This document shows, piece after piece, positions 24,086 through 33,832 of a stretch of DNA of 64,000 nt (its first letter is position 1; every line of letters starts with the position of its first letter). Made by a program: the position numbers and the translations under genes. The notes under the pieces were generated by a model. It saw only the letters and a list, made by a program, of their open reading frames with translations. It did not search any database and was not told where the DNA came from. Origin of the DNA: Corynebacterium sp. HMSC074A01 (lineage in GTDB: Bacteria; Actinomycetota; Actinomycetes; Mycobacteriales; Mycobacteriaceae); NCBI RefSeq assembly GCF_001831515.1, contig NZ_KV825598.1:21703-85702 (forward strand). Direction: 5' to 3'.

Positions 24086-26619
24086 GGGGGCCCGCAGGCG
24101 CGACGCTGCCCACCCTCGCGGTTGCGGGGCTGGCACTCGCGGCGGGCGCGCAGCCTGTGGCCGCCAACACCCTGCCGGTGCCCACCAACCCGGACAACCC
24201 CGAGGTCGCCGCGCAGTGGGTCAACCCCAACGTGCGCGTGGGCGAGGGCGAGCGCGCCACCATCGAGGCGCTCGAGCTGCCCGAGTCGATCCGCGCGCAC
24301 GATCCGTTTCACGTGAAACTTCGCGTTCGCAACACCTCCGACGCCCCGCTCGAAGGCCTCCAGCTCGTGCCCCGCCGCGGCCCGCTCACCGGCTCGGTCG
24401 CCGACCAGCGGATGGCCACCATCGCCTCGCTCGCCGACTACGGACTCATCGGCCAGGCCGAGGCAGTGCAAGCGCTTGCGCCCGGCGAGTCCACCGAGCT
24501 GGAGCTCAGCTTCCGAACCGACGCGCTCGCCATGGGCGACATCGGCACCTATCCACTCGCTCTTTCGCTTCTCGACGCCACAGGCACCCCCCTAGACTCC
24601 GAACGCTTCCACCTGACGGTCCGCGGGCTTGCCGACGGCGCACGCCCGGGTACCCTCAGCGCGCTCTACCCGATATCCGCCCCCGTCGACCTGGTGCCAG
24701 GGGAGACCGGCGAGGCCCCCGAGGACCCACAGCTGATCCTCCAATCCGAGACGCTGGCCGACCAACTCGCACCGGGCGGCCGCCTCGACCGGCTCGCCAC
24801 CACCTACCTAGAGGCGCTCGAGACCCCGCAAGTGCGCGAAGCGACGTGCGCCGCGATCGACCCAGCGCTCGTCGACGCCGTCGACCGCATGGCCGGCGGG
24901 TACGCGGTGGATACCGAGCGCGCGCCCGTCGTCAAAGAGCCCCAGCGCCTTCGCGACAGCTGGGGCAGTGCCGCAAACGATACCGACGGCACCCCCGGGA
25001 CCGGCGCGCAGGACGCGGCTAGATTCCTAGAGACACTGCGCGAGATCGCGCGAACCGGCTGCACCGTCGCCTTGCCATGGGCCAACGCGGACTTGGACGC
25101 GGTGGCGCGGACAGGGGATCCCTGGCTGATCCGGGAGACCGTCGAGCGCGGCCCCTTCGTCCTGGAGCGGGTGCTTAGCACCCCCGGATTGCACAACGTT
25201 GTCGTCGCCGGCAACGCGATCGAGCACGCGACCGCCCCGGCGCTGGGGTGGGCCGACCACGCGCATTCGACCGTGCCGGCCAGCGGCATGCAGGCCGTCT
25301 GGGAGCTCGATCAAGCAGCGACGGAAGAAACCACAGCGGGGGAGGGCACCTCCCAGAGCAACCTTGACGTGCGAACCCCCGGCTCCGCGCGCACCGCCGC
25401 TGCGCCACGGCCGGAGACGACCGTGCGAGTCCTGCTCCCCGCCAATACGATCCAGACGGACCCCGATGTTTCACGTGAAACATCGCCGGGCGCACAGCGC
25501 TTCGCGTGGGCCGCACCCAACGTCCTCGCGGTGGGGTACCAATCTTCGCTCGCCTCGGTGCTCGCCTCGGTGGGGCCGAACCCGATCACCGCGACATACG
25601 CGCCCGAGTTCACCCGCTTCGACGCCACGCAAGACTCCGCCGCGTCCCGCGCCACCAACGCCGCGAGCGCGATTCGGCTCGCCGCGCAGCAGGCGTGGTC
25701 CTTCGAGGACCAACCCGACACCGAGCCCGTCTTTGTCAACCCCCCGGCAACGTGGGACGCGGACAGCGCCGCCACGCTGCTCGGCACAGTCGCCGACCTG
25801 GTCACCCACGGCGGGGCAGCACCGCTGTCGCTTACGCGCTACTTGGAGCCGCCCGCGGATACGGTCGTGCCCCCGGCCCAGACTATCGGCAGCCCCTATT
25901 CCGACCCTGGCACGTACGCCGATTCGGAAATCCTCGCGGCGACCCAGCAAGCCCGCTTCATCAACGACCTCACCGAGCTCCTTACCCCCGACCCCTCCAT
26001 CGCGCTGACCCGCTACGGCTACACGCTGCCACTGCGCCGCGACCTCATCACCGCGCTCAGCCCCGGCCAGCGCCGCTCGCTGCACGGCTACGCGGACGCG
26101 GTATCGACCACGAGCCGCACCCTCGCCGGTTCGCGCGACACACTCACCGAGCTGCGCAACTCGGTGGCGCTCATCCCGCCAGGCAACGTGTACACGCGGA
26201 CCTCGCCTTCGAGCCCGCTCCTGATCGTCGCGCAAAACGGGATGCCGCTGCCGGTGCGCACCTCCATCCAGTACCGCGGGCCCGAGGGCGCGCGCCTCAA
26301 CGTCCCTGCCGAGATGCGGATCCCGGCCCGCGGCTCCGTCACCGTGCAGATGACGGCGGACCTGCCGGAGGAAAGCAAGGAAACCAAGCTGCAGCTCTTC
26401 CTCGCCGGCCCGCACGGCGCAGCCATGTCGCGGCCGGTGGACATCACCGTGCGCACCGCAGCGATGGCCATCCGCGGCTCTGTACTTCTGCCCGCGATGG
26501 CGGCGCTGATCGCCGCCTTCGTCTTCTTCGCGATCTGGCGTCAGCGCCGCCGCGGTGCCGCCGCGCGGGGGACCGCGACCAAGACTGGCGCCGACCCGCC
26601 AGGTGCAACTGCACCCTAA
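24082..26619 (+). CDS. DUF6049 family secreted, membrane-anchored protein
   Basis: This encodes 845 residues, equivalent in position to mycobacterial Rv3909. A signal peptide spans residues 1-29 (cleavage near VAA-NTLP). A large extracytoplasmic region begins with an Ig-like segment ([15 protein letters not shown]). One transmembrane helix lies near residues 795-820 ([19 protein letters not shown]), followed by a short basic cytoplasmic tail. The family is almost always encoded immediately before murJ, which suggests a role in lipid II export or late envelope assembly; no activity is established. Two parS sites lie within the gene (24305 and 25467). It overlaps the Nudix gene by four bases, so the two are coupled. 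Confidence 0.85.
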   Translation: MRGPAGATLPTLAVAGLALAAGAQPVAANTLPVPTNPDNPEVAAQWVNPNVRVGEGERATIEALELPESIRAHDPFHVKLRVRNTSDAPLEGLQLVPRRGPLTGSVADQRMATIASLADYGLIGQAEAVQALAPGESTELELSFRTDALAMGDIGTYPLALSLLDATGTPLDSERFHLTVRGLADGARPGTLSALYPISAPVDLVPGETGEAPEDPQLILQSETLADQLAPGGRLDRLATTYLEALETPQVREATCAAIDPALVDAVDRMAGGYAVDTERAPVVKEPQRLRDSWGSAANDTDGTPGTGAQDAARFLETLREIARTGCTVALPWANADLDAVARTGDPWLIRETVERGPFVLERVLSTPGLHNVVVAGNAIEHATAPALGWADHAHSTVPASGMQAVWELDQAATEETTAGEGTSQSNLDVRTPGSARTAAAPRPETTVRVLLPANTIQTDPDVSRETSPGAQRFAWAAPNVLAVGYQSSLASVLASVGPNPITATYAPEFTRFDATQDSAASRATNAASAIRLAAQQAWSFEDQPDTEPVFVNPPATWDADSAATLLGTVADLVTHGGAAPLSLTRYLEPPADTVVPPAQTIGSPYSDPGTYADSEILAATQQARFINDLTELLTPDPSIALTRYGYTLPLRRDLITALSPGQRRSLHGYADAVSTTSRTLAGSRDTLTELRNSVALIPPGNVYTRTSPSSPLLIVAQNGMPLPVRTSIQYRGPEGARLNVPAEMRIPARGSVTVQMTADLPEESKETKLQLFLAGPHGAAMSRPVDITVRTAAMAIRGSVLLPAMAALIAAFVFFAIWRQRRRGAAARGTATKTGADPPGATAP
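24305..24320. other. parS: parS-like site 6, two end mismatches
   Basis: CGTTTCACGTGAAACT keeps the 14-bp core GTTTCACGTGAAAC but lacks the terminal T and A. It is coding (F-H-V-K) in the DUF6049 gene. Binding is likely but may be weaker. Confidence 0.75.
25467..25482. other. parS: parS site 7
   Basis: Exact TGTTTCACGTGAAACA, coding for V-S-R-E-T in the DUF6049 gene. It is the parS closest to oriC in the window, about 15.6 kb from the rpmH-dnaA region. Confidence 0.95.
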
Positions 26620-26662
26620 GACACTTCGGCACAGACCACCACACCTGATTGGAGAAGCTTCC

Positions 26663-29600
26663 GTGACACAGCAGGATGACACGGCGCGCGCGGCTGGCTT
26701 GCGACGTCGCATAGTCACCCCCGCCCCGCCGGCACCGGTGCCCAAGCCACCGGCCAAGCTGCAAGGCCCCGCGGAAAACCCGGAGCAGCCCGACAAGTCG
26801 ATGCTGACTACCAGCCCCAAGGGCGAGCGCACGGCGCCGGCTAAAAAAGCCGGCGCCGAAAAGGACAGCGACGCACCGACGAAGGCGGAGACCACCGACA
26901 CCATCCAGGCTGTCGACGCCCCCGAGCCGACCGCCTCCGAGCAGGCGGCACCGGCCACGCAGGCCGCCGCCGTCGCGACTGCCACCCGCGAAACAGATAC
27001 GGAAGAAGCGGGGGAGGAGGGCATCTCCAACGCCTCGGTCGTACGCGCCACCGGCTCCATGGCAGTGGCCACGCTCATCTCACGCATCACCGGGTTCATC
27101 CGCACCGTGCTCATCGGCGCGGCACTCGGCCCTGCGGTGGCCTCCGCCTTCAACACGGCGAACACGCTGCCCAACATCATCACCGAGATCGTGCTCGGCT
27201 CCGTGCTCACCGCCCTCGTGGTGCCGGTGCTCGTGCGCGCGGAAAAAGAGGACGAGGACCACGGCGCCCGGTTCATCCGGCAGCTGTTTACGCTGACGTT
27301 TACGCTCATGGCTGTCGTCTCCGTCATCGCGGTGCTTGCCGCCCCGTGGCTGACCAGGCTCTTCCTCAACGACGCGGGCAAGGTCAACGTGGTCCAGGCG
27401 ACCTCGTTCGCCTATCTGGTGCTGCCGCAGATCTTCTTCTACGGCATGTTCTCGCTCTTCATGGCGATCCTGAACACCAAGGAACACTTCCGGCCAGGAG
27501 CCTGGGCCCCGGTGGCCAACAATGTCGTCTCTATCGCGGTGCTCCTGCTCTACATGTTGGTGCCGGGACACTTGCATCCGGCGGCGCCGGCGTCGATAAG
27601 CAATCCGCACGTGGCGCTGCTCGGCCTGGGCACGACCCTGGGTGTGGTGGTGCAGTGCCTGATCATGGTGCCTGCGCTGCGCAAGCTGCGCATTGATCTG
27701 CGGCCGCTGTGGGGCATCGATGAGCGCCTCAAGCAGTTCGGCGGGATGGCGCTGGCGATCATCACGTACGTGGCAATCAGCCAGGCCGGCTACATCGTCA
27801 CCACGCGCATCGCCTCGACGGCGAGCGAGGCCGCCCCGATCATCTACCAGCAGCACTGGATGCTGCTGCAGGTGCCCTACGGCATCATCGGCGTCACGCT
27901 GCTCACCGCGATCATGCCGCGCCTGTCGCGCAACGCCGCCGACGGCGACGACGAGGCCGTGGTCCGCGACCTTACGCTCGGCACCAAGCTGACGTTCATC
28001 GCGCTGATCCCGATCATCGTGTTCATGACGGCGCTGGGCCCCGACATCGGCCACGCGCTGTTTGCCTACGGCAACTTCGACGGCGACACCGCCCGCATCC
28101 TCGGGCTGACGATCAGCTTTTCCGCGTTCACGCTTATCCCGTACGCGCTCGTCATGCTGCACCTGCGCGTCTTCTACGCGCGCGAGGAGGCGTGGACGCC
28201 GACGATGATCATCGCCGGCATCACCGCCACCAAGATCGTGCTGAGCTACCTCGCGCCCATGGTGGCCGACTCCACCCAGTCCGTGGTCGTGCTACTCGGC
28301 GCGGCTAACGGCTTCGGCTTCATTGCTGGTGCGCTCATCGGTGCCTTCCTGCTGCGCCGCAAGCTGGGCACCTTGCAGGCGGCCACCGTCATGCGCACCT
28401 CCATCTGGGCCTTCGCCGCGGCGATCGTCGGCATCGCGGCGACGTACCTGCTGCGCTGGCTCGTGCGCGACCTGGCGGATGTGGACATCCCGGGCGCGCT
28501 CGGCCGCCTGATCGGGCTGCCCTCGCTCGGCTTCCTCATCGAAGTGATGATCCTTGGCATCATCTTCGTCATCGTCACCGGCCTGGTCCTGTCGCGCTCC
28601 AAGCTGCCCGAGGTGCAGAACCTCGGCCGCGCACTGGCACGCATTCCGGGCCTGTCCCGTTTCATCACCCCGGACGAAGAGGCCGCCATCGAGGTCGGCG
28701 AGGTCGACCCGCGGGATATGTCCACGCAGTTCCTCGCCTCCGACACCTTCAACGCAAACCCGGTCCCGCCGCCGATGTCGGCCGGTGTGGTCCGCGGCCC
28801 GCGCCTGGTGCCGGGCGCCAGTGTCTCCGACGGACGCTTCCGTCTCATCCGCGACCACGGCGCCACCACCGGGGCCCGCTTCTGGCAAGCCCGCGAAGTG
28901 GCCACCGGCGCACCGGTCGCGCTGACGTTTGTGGACACCACCGGTGCCGCGCCCATGGCGCCGGCCACCCCGCGCGAGGCCGCGCTCCAGGCAGCGGGCG
29001 TGGCGCGCCGCACCCGCAAGCTGGCCAACCTGCACCACCCGGCCGTGGCCGACAACATCGAGATCCTCTCGTACCGCACCGGCTCGCTCATCGTCGCGGA
29101 CTGGATCGAGGGCTCCTCGGTCAAGGCGGTCGCGGAGAGCGGCCAGACGCTGCACACCGAGGCCGTCGCCAACGCGCTCGCCCCGCTCGCCGGGGCGCTC
29201 GCCGCCGCGCACGAGGCCGGCATCCCGCTCGGCCTAGACAACCGCCAGCGCCTGCGCGTGGATACCGACGGCCACGTCCGCCTCGCCTTCCCCGCCATCC
29301 TGCCGGATGCCTCCGGCCCCGCCGACGCCGATGCGTTCGCCTCCGCGCTGCAGCTGCTCACCACAAACGTGAACTCGGACGCGCTCGAGGGCATCACGAA
29401 GCGCACCCGCGCGCTTGTCGACGCCGACGCCATCGAAGACAGCGACTTCCGCGACCTCGAAGTGGCCCTGCGCGAAGAGGCGAACCTGCCCGCACCCGGC
29501 GAGGAGGTGACTGACGTCGCCGAGGATCTGGACGCAGCACCCGAGGCGGCCGCGGAGCCCACGACAGATACGACCGAGGGTGAAGGCGATTCCGGCTTCG

Positions 29601-30346
29601 CCGAGTACGTCGAGCCCGTCGCCGAGGACACTGACGACCCGGACGAGCTGCGCGGCGGCTTCGGCTCGCGCCGCCTCGGCACGGTCACCACAGTGCTGCT
29701 TTCCGCCATCGCGGTGGGAGCCGTGGTGCTCATCGCCGCGCTGACCACTTCGCTGATCGGCTTCCTCTCCGGCGACGACACCAACTCCCCGGTCACGCAC
29801 GACTCCGTGCAGCAGGGTGAACAACACATCGAGGAGGAGGCCACCGAGCACGTCGGCCTGCCCGTGATCATCAGCCCGCTCACCGCGCAGCCTATCGACG
29901 CCGAAGGCCAGCCCGTAGGCGAGCCCGGCACCGGCGACAGCGCCAACGACGGGGACACCGAAAAGCCGGACAAGGACGCCGAGGGCCCCGCCGCCACCGT
30001 GGACGGAGACCGCACCACCGGCTGGACCACCGCCCGCAGCGGCGGCATCGCGTTCACCCCGCCGGCCACGGCTGGCGAGGTGAGCGTCGAGCAGCTGCTC
30101 ATCGACACCACCTCCGACGGCGGTCCGTACAGTGTCCACGCCATCCCGGTGAACTACGAGGGCCCACTCACCGCGGAAGCTTTGCCCACGCTCGCCGAGG
30201 GCACCTTCCACCCGGGCCAGAACAGCGTGGACGTGGACGACTCCGGCCCGCTGCGCGGGGTGTTCCTCTCCCTGCCGGCGAGCGAGAAGTCCGCTGAAAT
30301 TCAGGTGCGGGAGGTCTCGCTCATCGGGTTCACCGAGCTGCGCTAA
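26663..30346 (+). CDS. murJ: Lipid II flippase MurJ fused to a pseudokinase domain
   Basis: This encodes about 1227 residues from GTG 26663 (GGAGAAGC upstream). Residues 1 to about 130 are Pro/Ala/Glu-rich and cytoplasmic. Residues about 130-680 are the 14-helix MurJ/MviN flippase (ATGSMAVATLISRITGFIRT, GAALGPAVASAFNTANTLPN). Residues about 720-960 are kinase-like, but the ATP lysine is missing (VALTFVD in place of VA-x-K) and no HRD or DFG is seen, so it is a pseudokinase. A further transmembrane helix near 1020 precedes an outside domain resembling a galactose-binding-like fold. This is the actinobacterial layout, in which the phosphorylated pseudokinase binds FhaA in mycobacteria. Confidence 0.95.
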   Translation: MTQQDDTARAAGLRRRIVTPAPPAPVPKPPAKLQGPAENPEQPDKSMLTTSPKGERTAPAKKAGAEKDSDAPTKAETTDTIQAVDAPEPTASEQAAPATQAAAVATATRETDTEEAGEEGISNASVVRATGSMAVATLISRITGFIRTVLIGAALGPAVASAFNTANTLPNIITEIVLGSVLTALVVPVLVRAEKEDEDHGARFIRQLFTLTFTLMAVVSVIAVLAAPWLTRLFLNDAGKVNVVQATSFAYLVLPQIFFYGMFSLFMAILNTKEHFRPGAWAPVANNVVSIAVLLLYMLVPGHLHPAAPASISNPHVALLGLGTTLGVVVQCLIMVPALRKLRIDLRPLWGIDERLKQFGGMALAIITYVAISQAGYIVTTRIASTASEAAPIIYQQHWMLLQVPYGIIGVTLLTAIMPRLSRNAADGDDEAVVRDLTLGTKLTFIALIPIIVFMTALGPDIGHALFAYGNFDGDTARILGLTISFSAFTLIPYALVMLHLRVFYAREEAWTPTMIIAGITATKIVLSYLAPMVADSTQSVVVLLGAANGFGFIAGALIGAFLLRRKLGTLQAATVMRTSIWAFAAAIVGIAATYLLRWLVRDLADVDIPGALGRLIGLPSLGFLIEVMILGIIFVIVTGLVLSRSKLPEVQNLGRALARIPGLSRFITPDEEAAIEVGEVDPRDMSTQFLASDTFNANPVPPPMSAGVVRGPRLVPGASVSDGRFRLIRDHGATTGARFWQAREVATGAPVALTFVDTTGAAPMAPATPREAALQAAGVARRTRKLANLHHPAVADNIEILSYRTGSLIVADWIEGSSVKAVAESGQTLHTEAVANALAPLAGALAAAHEAGIPLGLDNRQRLRVDTDGHVRLAFPAILPDASGPADADAFASALQLLTTNVNSDALEGITKRTRALVDADAIEDSDFRDLEVALREEANLPAPGEEVTDVAEDLDAAPEAAAEPTTDTTEGEGDSGFAEYVEPVAEDTDDPDELRGGFGSRRLGTVTTVLLSAIAVGAVVLIAALTTSLIGFLSGDDTNSPVTHDSVQQGEQHIEEEATEHVGLPVIISPLTAQPIDAEGQPVGEPGTGDSANDGDTEKPDKDAEGPAATVDGDRTTGWTTARSGGIAFTPPATAGEVSVEQLLIDTTSDGGPYSVHAIPVNYEGPLTAEALPTLAEGTFHPGQNSVDVDDSGPLRGVFLSLPASEKSAEIQVREVSLIGFTELR

Positions 30347-30375
30347 TCCGGCAAGCCTCCAACGCTGAATAAAAT

Positions 30376-30412
30376 TGCCCGGCCCCCGCGCGCGAACCGC
30401 GGGGGTCGGGCA
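30376..30412 (+). terminator. GC-rich hairpin between murJ and sigM
   Basis: A 15-bp arm (TGCCCGGCCCCCGCG) pairs with CGCGGGGGTCGGGCA (one G-U) across a 7-base loop. There is no T-tract, so termination may be partial and allow read-through into sigM. Confidence 0.5.
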
Positions 30413-30460
30413 TACTTGTGGCTACATCATTGAACTTGGGGGAGTTTTTGGGGGAAAACC

Positions 30461-31015
30461 ATGCAATTTCGCACTGACCGCGAACTGTTGCGCGCGCACG
30501 CCCGCGGCGAGCAGGACGCCTTTGCAGACATCGTCCGCAAGCACAGCCCGCACCTGCTGCGGGTGGCCTACAACTATTCGCACAACGAGCACGATGCGCA
30601 GGACGTCGTCCAGGAGGCGCTGCTCAAGGCCTACCGGAACCTGCGCAATTACCGCGGGGAAGCGCAGCTTTCCACCTGGCTGCACCGCACCACGGTGAAC
30701 ACGGCCATCGACCACAAGCGCCGCGTCTCGCGCAAGGACCGCGAGATCAGCATCGACGACGAGGACAAACTCGGCATCGAGCGCAACACCCGCCTGTCGC
30801 ACGACCCGCTGCGCGGCCTCGCCTCGGCCATGGCGCTGCGCAACGAGGTGGCCAAGTTGCCGCGCGCTCAGCGCCGCGCTTTATTGCTTATCGACGTCCA
30901 CGGCATGTCCGTCGAACGCGCCGCCGAAGAGCTCGGCGTGCGCCCCGGCACCGTGAAGTCCCGCCGCTACCGGGCCCGTTCCGTGGTGGCGGAAGCGATG
31001 ATGGACCGGATCTAG
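30461..31015 (+). CDS. sigM: ECF RNA polymerase sigma factor SigM
   Basis: This encodes 184 residues. Region 2 (FADIVRKHSPHLLRVAYNYSHNEHDAQDVVQEALLKAYRN, residues about 22-60) and region 4 with a helix-turn-helix (MSVERAAEELGVRPGTVKSR, residues about 150-170) are intact. The position murJ-sigM-trxB is that of mycobacterial and corynebacterial SigM, which directs thiol-oxidative stress genes. No anti-sigma gene (RsmA in mycobacteria) follows, since trxB starts 65 bp later. A strong GGGGGA ribosome-binding site precedes ATG 30461. One copy of the GCTTATCGACG word lies at 30886. Confidence 0.93.
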   Translation: MQFRTDRELLRAHARGEQDAFADIVRKHSPHLLRVAYNYSHNEHDAQDVVQEALLKAYRNLRNYRGEAQLSTWLHRTTVNTAIDHKRRVSRKDREISIDDEDKLGIERNTRLSHDPLRGLASAMALRNEVAKLPRAQRRALLLIDVHGMSVERAAEELGVRPGTVKSRRYRARSVVAEAMMDRI

Positions 31016-31034
31016 AAGTAGGGCAGTACACTGT

Positions 31035-31061
31035 GGAACCGTACATAGCGCACTGTCGTAT
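31035..31061 (+). promoter_or_regulatory. Putative SigM-dependent promoter of trxB
   Basis: GGAAC (31035-31039) and CGTAT (31057-31061) are separated by 17 bp, the layout of ECF sigma promoters (-35 GGAA, -10 CGT). It lies just after sigM and 20 bp before the trxB start. Control of trxB by SigM is established in C. glutamicum; this site is inferred from spacing and sequence. Confidence 0.55.
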
Positions 31062-31080
31062 GAGATAAAGGTGGAAGAAG

Positions 31081-32091
31081 ATGACCAACCCCGGTTTTAA
31101 CCAGGTCAACGTCGATACGCTCGGCAGCTCCGAGAAGGCTGCGCCGGCAGAGGAGTCCGCCGCCGCGGACATGTTGCACGACGTGATCATCGTCGGCTCC
31201 GGGCCGGCCGGCTACACCGCCGCCCTGTACGCGGCGCGCGCAGAGTTGAAGCCCCTGGTGTTTGAGGGCTACGAGTTCGGCGGCGAGCTGATGAACACCA
31301 CCGAGGTTGAGAATTTCCCGGGCTTCGCCGAGGGCGTCATGGGCCCGGATCTGATGTCGAATATGCGCGAGCAGGCCGAGAAGTTCGGCGCAGACCTGCG
31401 CCCTGAGCTCGTCGAGCGCGTCGACTTTAGCGGCGAGGAAAAGAAGGTCTACGTCGACGGTGAGGAGTTCCGTGCCCGCGCCGTCATCCTGGCCACGGGT
31501 GCCGCCCCGCGCCACCTGGGCATCCCGGGCGAAGAGCAGCTCACGGGCCGCGGTGTGTCCACCTGCGCGACCTGCGATGGTTTCTTCTTCAAGGACCACC
31601 ACATCGCCGTCGTCGGCGGCGGCGACTCCGCGATGGAGGAGGCCACCTTCCTGACCACCTTCGGCTCCAAGGTGAGCCTGATCCACCGCTCGGAGAACTT
31701 CCGTGCCTCCAAGATCATGCTGGAGCGCGCCCGCGCAAACGAGAAGATCGAGTTCATCACTAACACGCTCGTCGAGGAGGTGCAGGAAGCCGACGGCAAG
31801 GTCGGCGGCCTGAAGATCCGCAACACCGTCACCGGCGAGGAGCAGCTTCTCGACGCCACCGCGCTGTTCGTCGCCATCGGGCACGACCCGCGCTCCGCTT
31901 TCCTCGAGGGCCAGGTCGCAGTGGACGAGGCCGGCTACATCCAGGTCGAGGCACCGACCACGGCGACGAGCGTGCCGGGTGTCTTCGCCGCAGGTGACGT
32001 GGTGGACAACATCTACCGCCAGGCCATCACCGCCGCGGGCGCTGGCTGTCGCGCCGCGCTCGATGCGCAGCACTACCTCGCCACGCTCTAG
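31081..32091 (+). CDS. trxB: Thioredoxin-disulfide reductase
   Basis: This encodes 336 residues. FAD-binding GSGPAG at residues 39-44, NADPH-binding [12 protein letters not shown] in the middle and the redox pair Cys162/Cys165 in CATCDG are all present. The C-terminal FAD motif GVFAAGDV is intact. The N-terminus has about 30 extra residues (Ala/Glu/Ser-rich) compared with the E. coli enzyme; a shorter start is possible, but GTGGAAGAAG immediately precedes ATG 31081. It reduces thioredoxin with NADPH, and the thioredoxin gene follows 128 bp downstream. Confidence 0.96.
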   Translation: MTNPGFNQVNVDTLGSSEKAAPAEESAAADMLHDVIIVGSGPAGYTAALYAARAELKPLVFEGYEFGGELMNTTEVENFPGFAEGVMGPDLMSNMREQAEKFGADLRPELVERVDFSGEEKKVYVDGEEFRARAVILATGAAPRHLGIPGEEQLTGRGVSTCATCDGFFFKDHHIAVVGGGDSAMEEATFLTTFGSKVSLIHRSENFRASKIMLERARANEKIEFITNTLVEEVQEADGKVGGLKIRNTVTGEEQLLDATALFVAIGHDPRSAFLEGQVAVDEAGYIQVEAPTTATSVPGVFAAGDVVDNIYRQAITAAGAGCRAALDAQHYLATL

Positions 32092-32219
32092 GTCGCGTTC
32101 TACGCAACCTGTGACCCATCTGTTACCACGCTCCACGGTCGCGCCTCCCGCCGATCGTGCGCGCGGCACTAAGGTGGGAAAGCAACCGTGTAATGAATGT
32201 ATCGAGGAGCGAAAACCTT

Positions 32220-32543
32220 ATGAGCGCACCAGTTGATGTTACCCAGCAGACGTTCAAGTCCGAGGTCATCGAGTCCGACATCCCGGTTATCGTGGACTTT
32301 TGGGCCACCTGGTGTGGGCCGTGCAAGAAGCTTTCGCCCATCCTCGACGAGGTTGCCCAGCAGTTCGACGGCCAGGTCAAGGTGGCCAAGATTGACGTGG
32401 ACGCCGAGCGCACCCTGGCCATGATGTACCAGGTGATGTCCATGCCCACCGTCATGGTGTTCAAGGGCGGCCAGAAGGTCGACGAATTCATCGGTCTGCG
32501 CCCCAAAAACGAGATCGTTGAGCGGGTGCAGACGCACCTTTAA
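32220..32543 (+). CDS. trxA: Thioredoxin
   Basis: This encodes 107 residues from ATG 32220 with GAGGAG upstream. The active site WCGPC is at residues 31-35, and the cis-proline lies in MSMPTVMVF. It is the likely substrate of the adjacent TrxB and the major protein-disulfide reductant. The equivalent mycobacterial gene is named trxC. An in-frame upstream extension to 32157 has no ribosome-binding site. The 128-bp gap to trxB probably holds a separate promoter, but I cannot place it with confidence. Confidence 0.95.
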   Translation: MSAPVDVTQQTFKSEVIESDIPVIVDFWATWCGPCKKLSPILDEVAQQFDGQVKVAKIDVDAERTLAMMYQVMSMPTVMVFKGGQKVDEFIGLRPKNEIVERVQTHL

Positions 32544-32649
32544 GCCCGTGGCACGCGGGTTCGCTAAGCCGGGCCCGCCCCACGTAAGATAGTGCTAAGT
32601 CGGTCTGCTGACCTCCTCTTACCTGCTCCCCAACACAGAAAGGCCAAAA

Positions 32650-33831
32650 GTGCGTGCAACTCTTCGCGTCGGCGATTCCAGCGCTCGTGTTGCTGAGGCC
32701 CGCACCACGCTCGCGCGCCTCGGCATGTTGACGGAGTATGAGGGGTCATTGGATGACTGGAACTCCCGGAAATTCTCCAAGCAAGAGATGCTTTTCGACG
32801 AGGCGTTGGCCGACACCATCAAAGCCTTCCAACAGTCGCGCGGCATTATGCCGACCGGCAACATCGACGACATCACGCTGCGCGAGCTGCGCCAAGCCTC
32901 GTACAAGCTGGGCAACCGCGTCCTGAGCTACCAACCGGGCCAGGAGCTCGTCGGTGATGACGTGGTGCAGCTGCAGACGCAGCTCCACGAGCTTGGCTTT
33001 TACTCCCACCGCATCGACGGGCGCTTCGGTGCCCGCACGCACGAGGCGCTCATGGCCTACCAGCTCAACTCCGGGCTGGAGGACGACGGCACCTGCGGGC
33101 CCGACACCCTGCACGCACTCAGCCTTTTGGGCCGCCGCATCACAGGCGGCTCCGCGACCGCGATCCGTGAGCGCGAGCACGTCCGTCAGGCTGGCCCCCA
33201 GCTGACCGGCAAGCGCGTCGTCATCGACCCAGCCCTGGGTGGCACCGAGCGCGGTCTCACGGTTGAGGGCCCCTACGGGCCGATCACCGAGGAGGAAATC
33301 GTCTGGGACCTGGCCCAACGCGTCGAGGGCCGGATGATCGCCGCCGGGGTTGAGACCATTATTTCCCGCACCCGCGGCGATAACCCCTCCACGAAGTCGC
33401 GCGCTGACCTGGCCAACAGCTTCAGCGCTGACCTGGTCATCTCCCTGCAGCTGGATCAGTACCAGAACGAGAAAGCCAACGGCGTGGCCACCTTCTACTT
33501 CGGCAGCGAGATCGGCAGCTCGTCGATGACGGGCGAAACCCTGTCCGGCTACATCCAGCGTGAGATCGCCGCGCGCACCCGGCTGCAGAACTGCCACAAC
33601 CACGCGCGCACCTGGGAATTGCTGCGCATGACCAAGATGCCTACGGTGGAGGTCGTCGCCGGCTACCTCACCAACCCGGGTGACCTGGCTGTGCTCACCG
33701 ATCCAACGCAGCGCGACGCGATTGCCGAGGCCATCGTCGTTGCGGTCAAGCGCCTCTACCTCATGGAGTCGGACACGCAGCCGACCGGCACCTACTCTTT
33801 CCAGGACTTGCTGCGCGAGGAGCGCGCTTAG
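32650..33831 (+). CDS. cwlM: CwlM-type peptidoglycan regulator (amidase fold without zinc ligands)
   Basis: This encodes 393 residues with a GTG start and no signal peptide, so it is cytoplasmic. Two peptidoglycan-binding-like repeats occupy residues about 1-85 and 100-160 (GDDVVQLQTQLHELGFYSHRIDGRFG). An amidase_3 fold follows from about 188. Catalytic amidases have DPGHGG with a zinc-binding His; here it is DPALGG at 193-198, and the later His site reads SLQLD at 265-269, so hydrolysis is unlikely. This fits mycobacterial CwlM, which activates MurA and interacts with MurJ rather than cutting peptidoglycan. TAAGAT at 32585-32590 is a likely -10. Confidence 0.92.
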   Translation: MRATLRVGDSSARVAEARTTLARLGMLTEYEGSLDDWNSRKFSKQEMLFDEALADTIKAFQQSRGIMPTGNIDDITLRELRQASYKLGNRVLSYQPGQELVGDDVVQLQTQLHELGFYSHRIDGRFGARTHEALMAYQLNSGLEDDGTCGPDTLHALSLLGRRITGGSATAIREREHVRQAGPQLTGKRVVIDPALGGTERGLTVEGPYGPITEEEIVWDLAQRVEGRMIAAGVETIISRTRGDNPSTKSRADLANSFSADLVISLQLDQYQNEKANGVATFYFGSEIGSSSMTGETLSGYIQREIAARTRLQNCHNHARTWELLRMTKMPTVEVVAGYLTNPGDLAVLTDPTQRDAIAEAIVVAVKRLYLMESDTQPTGTYSFQDLLREERA

Positions 33832-33832
33832 G

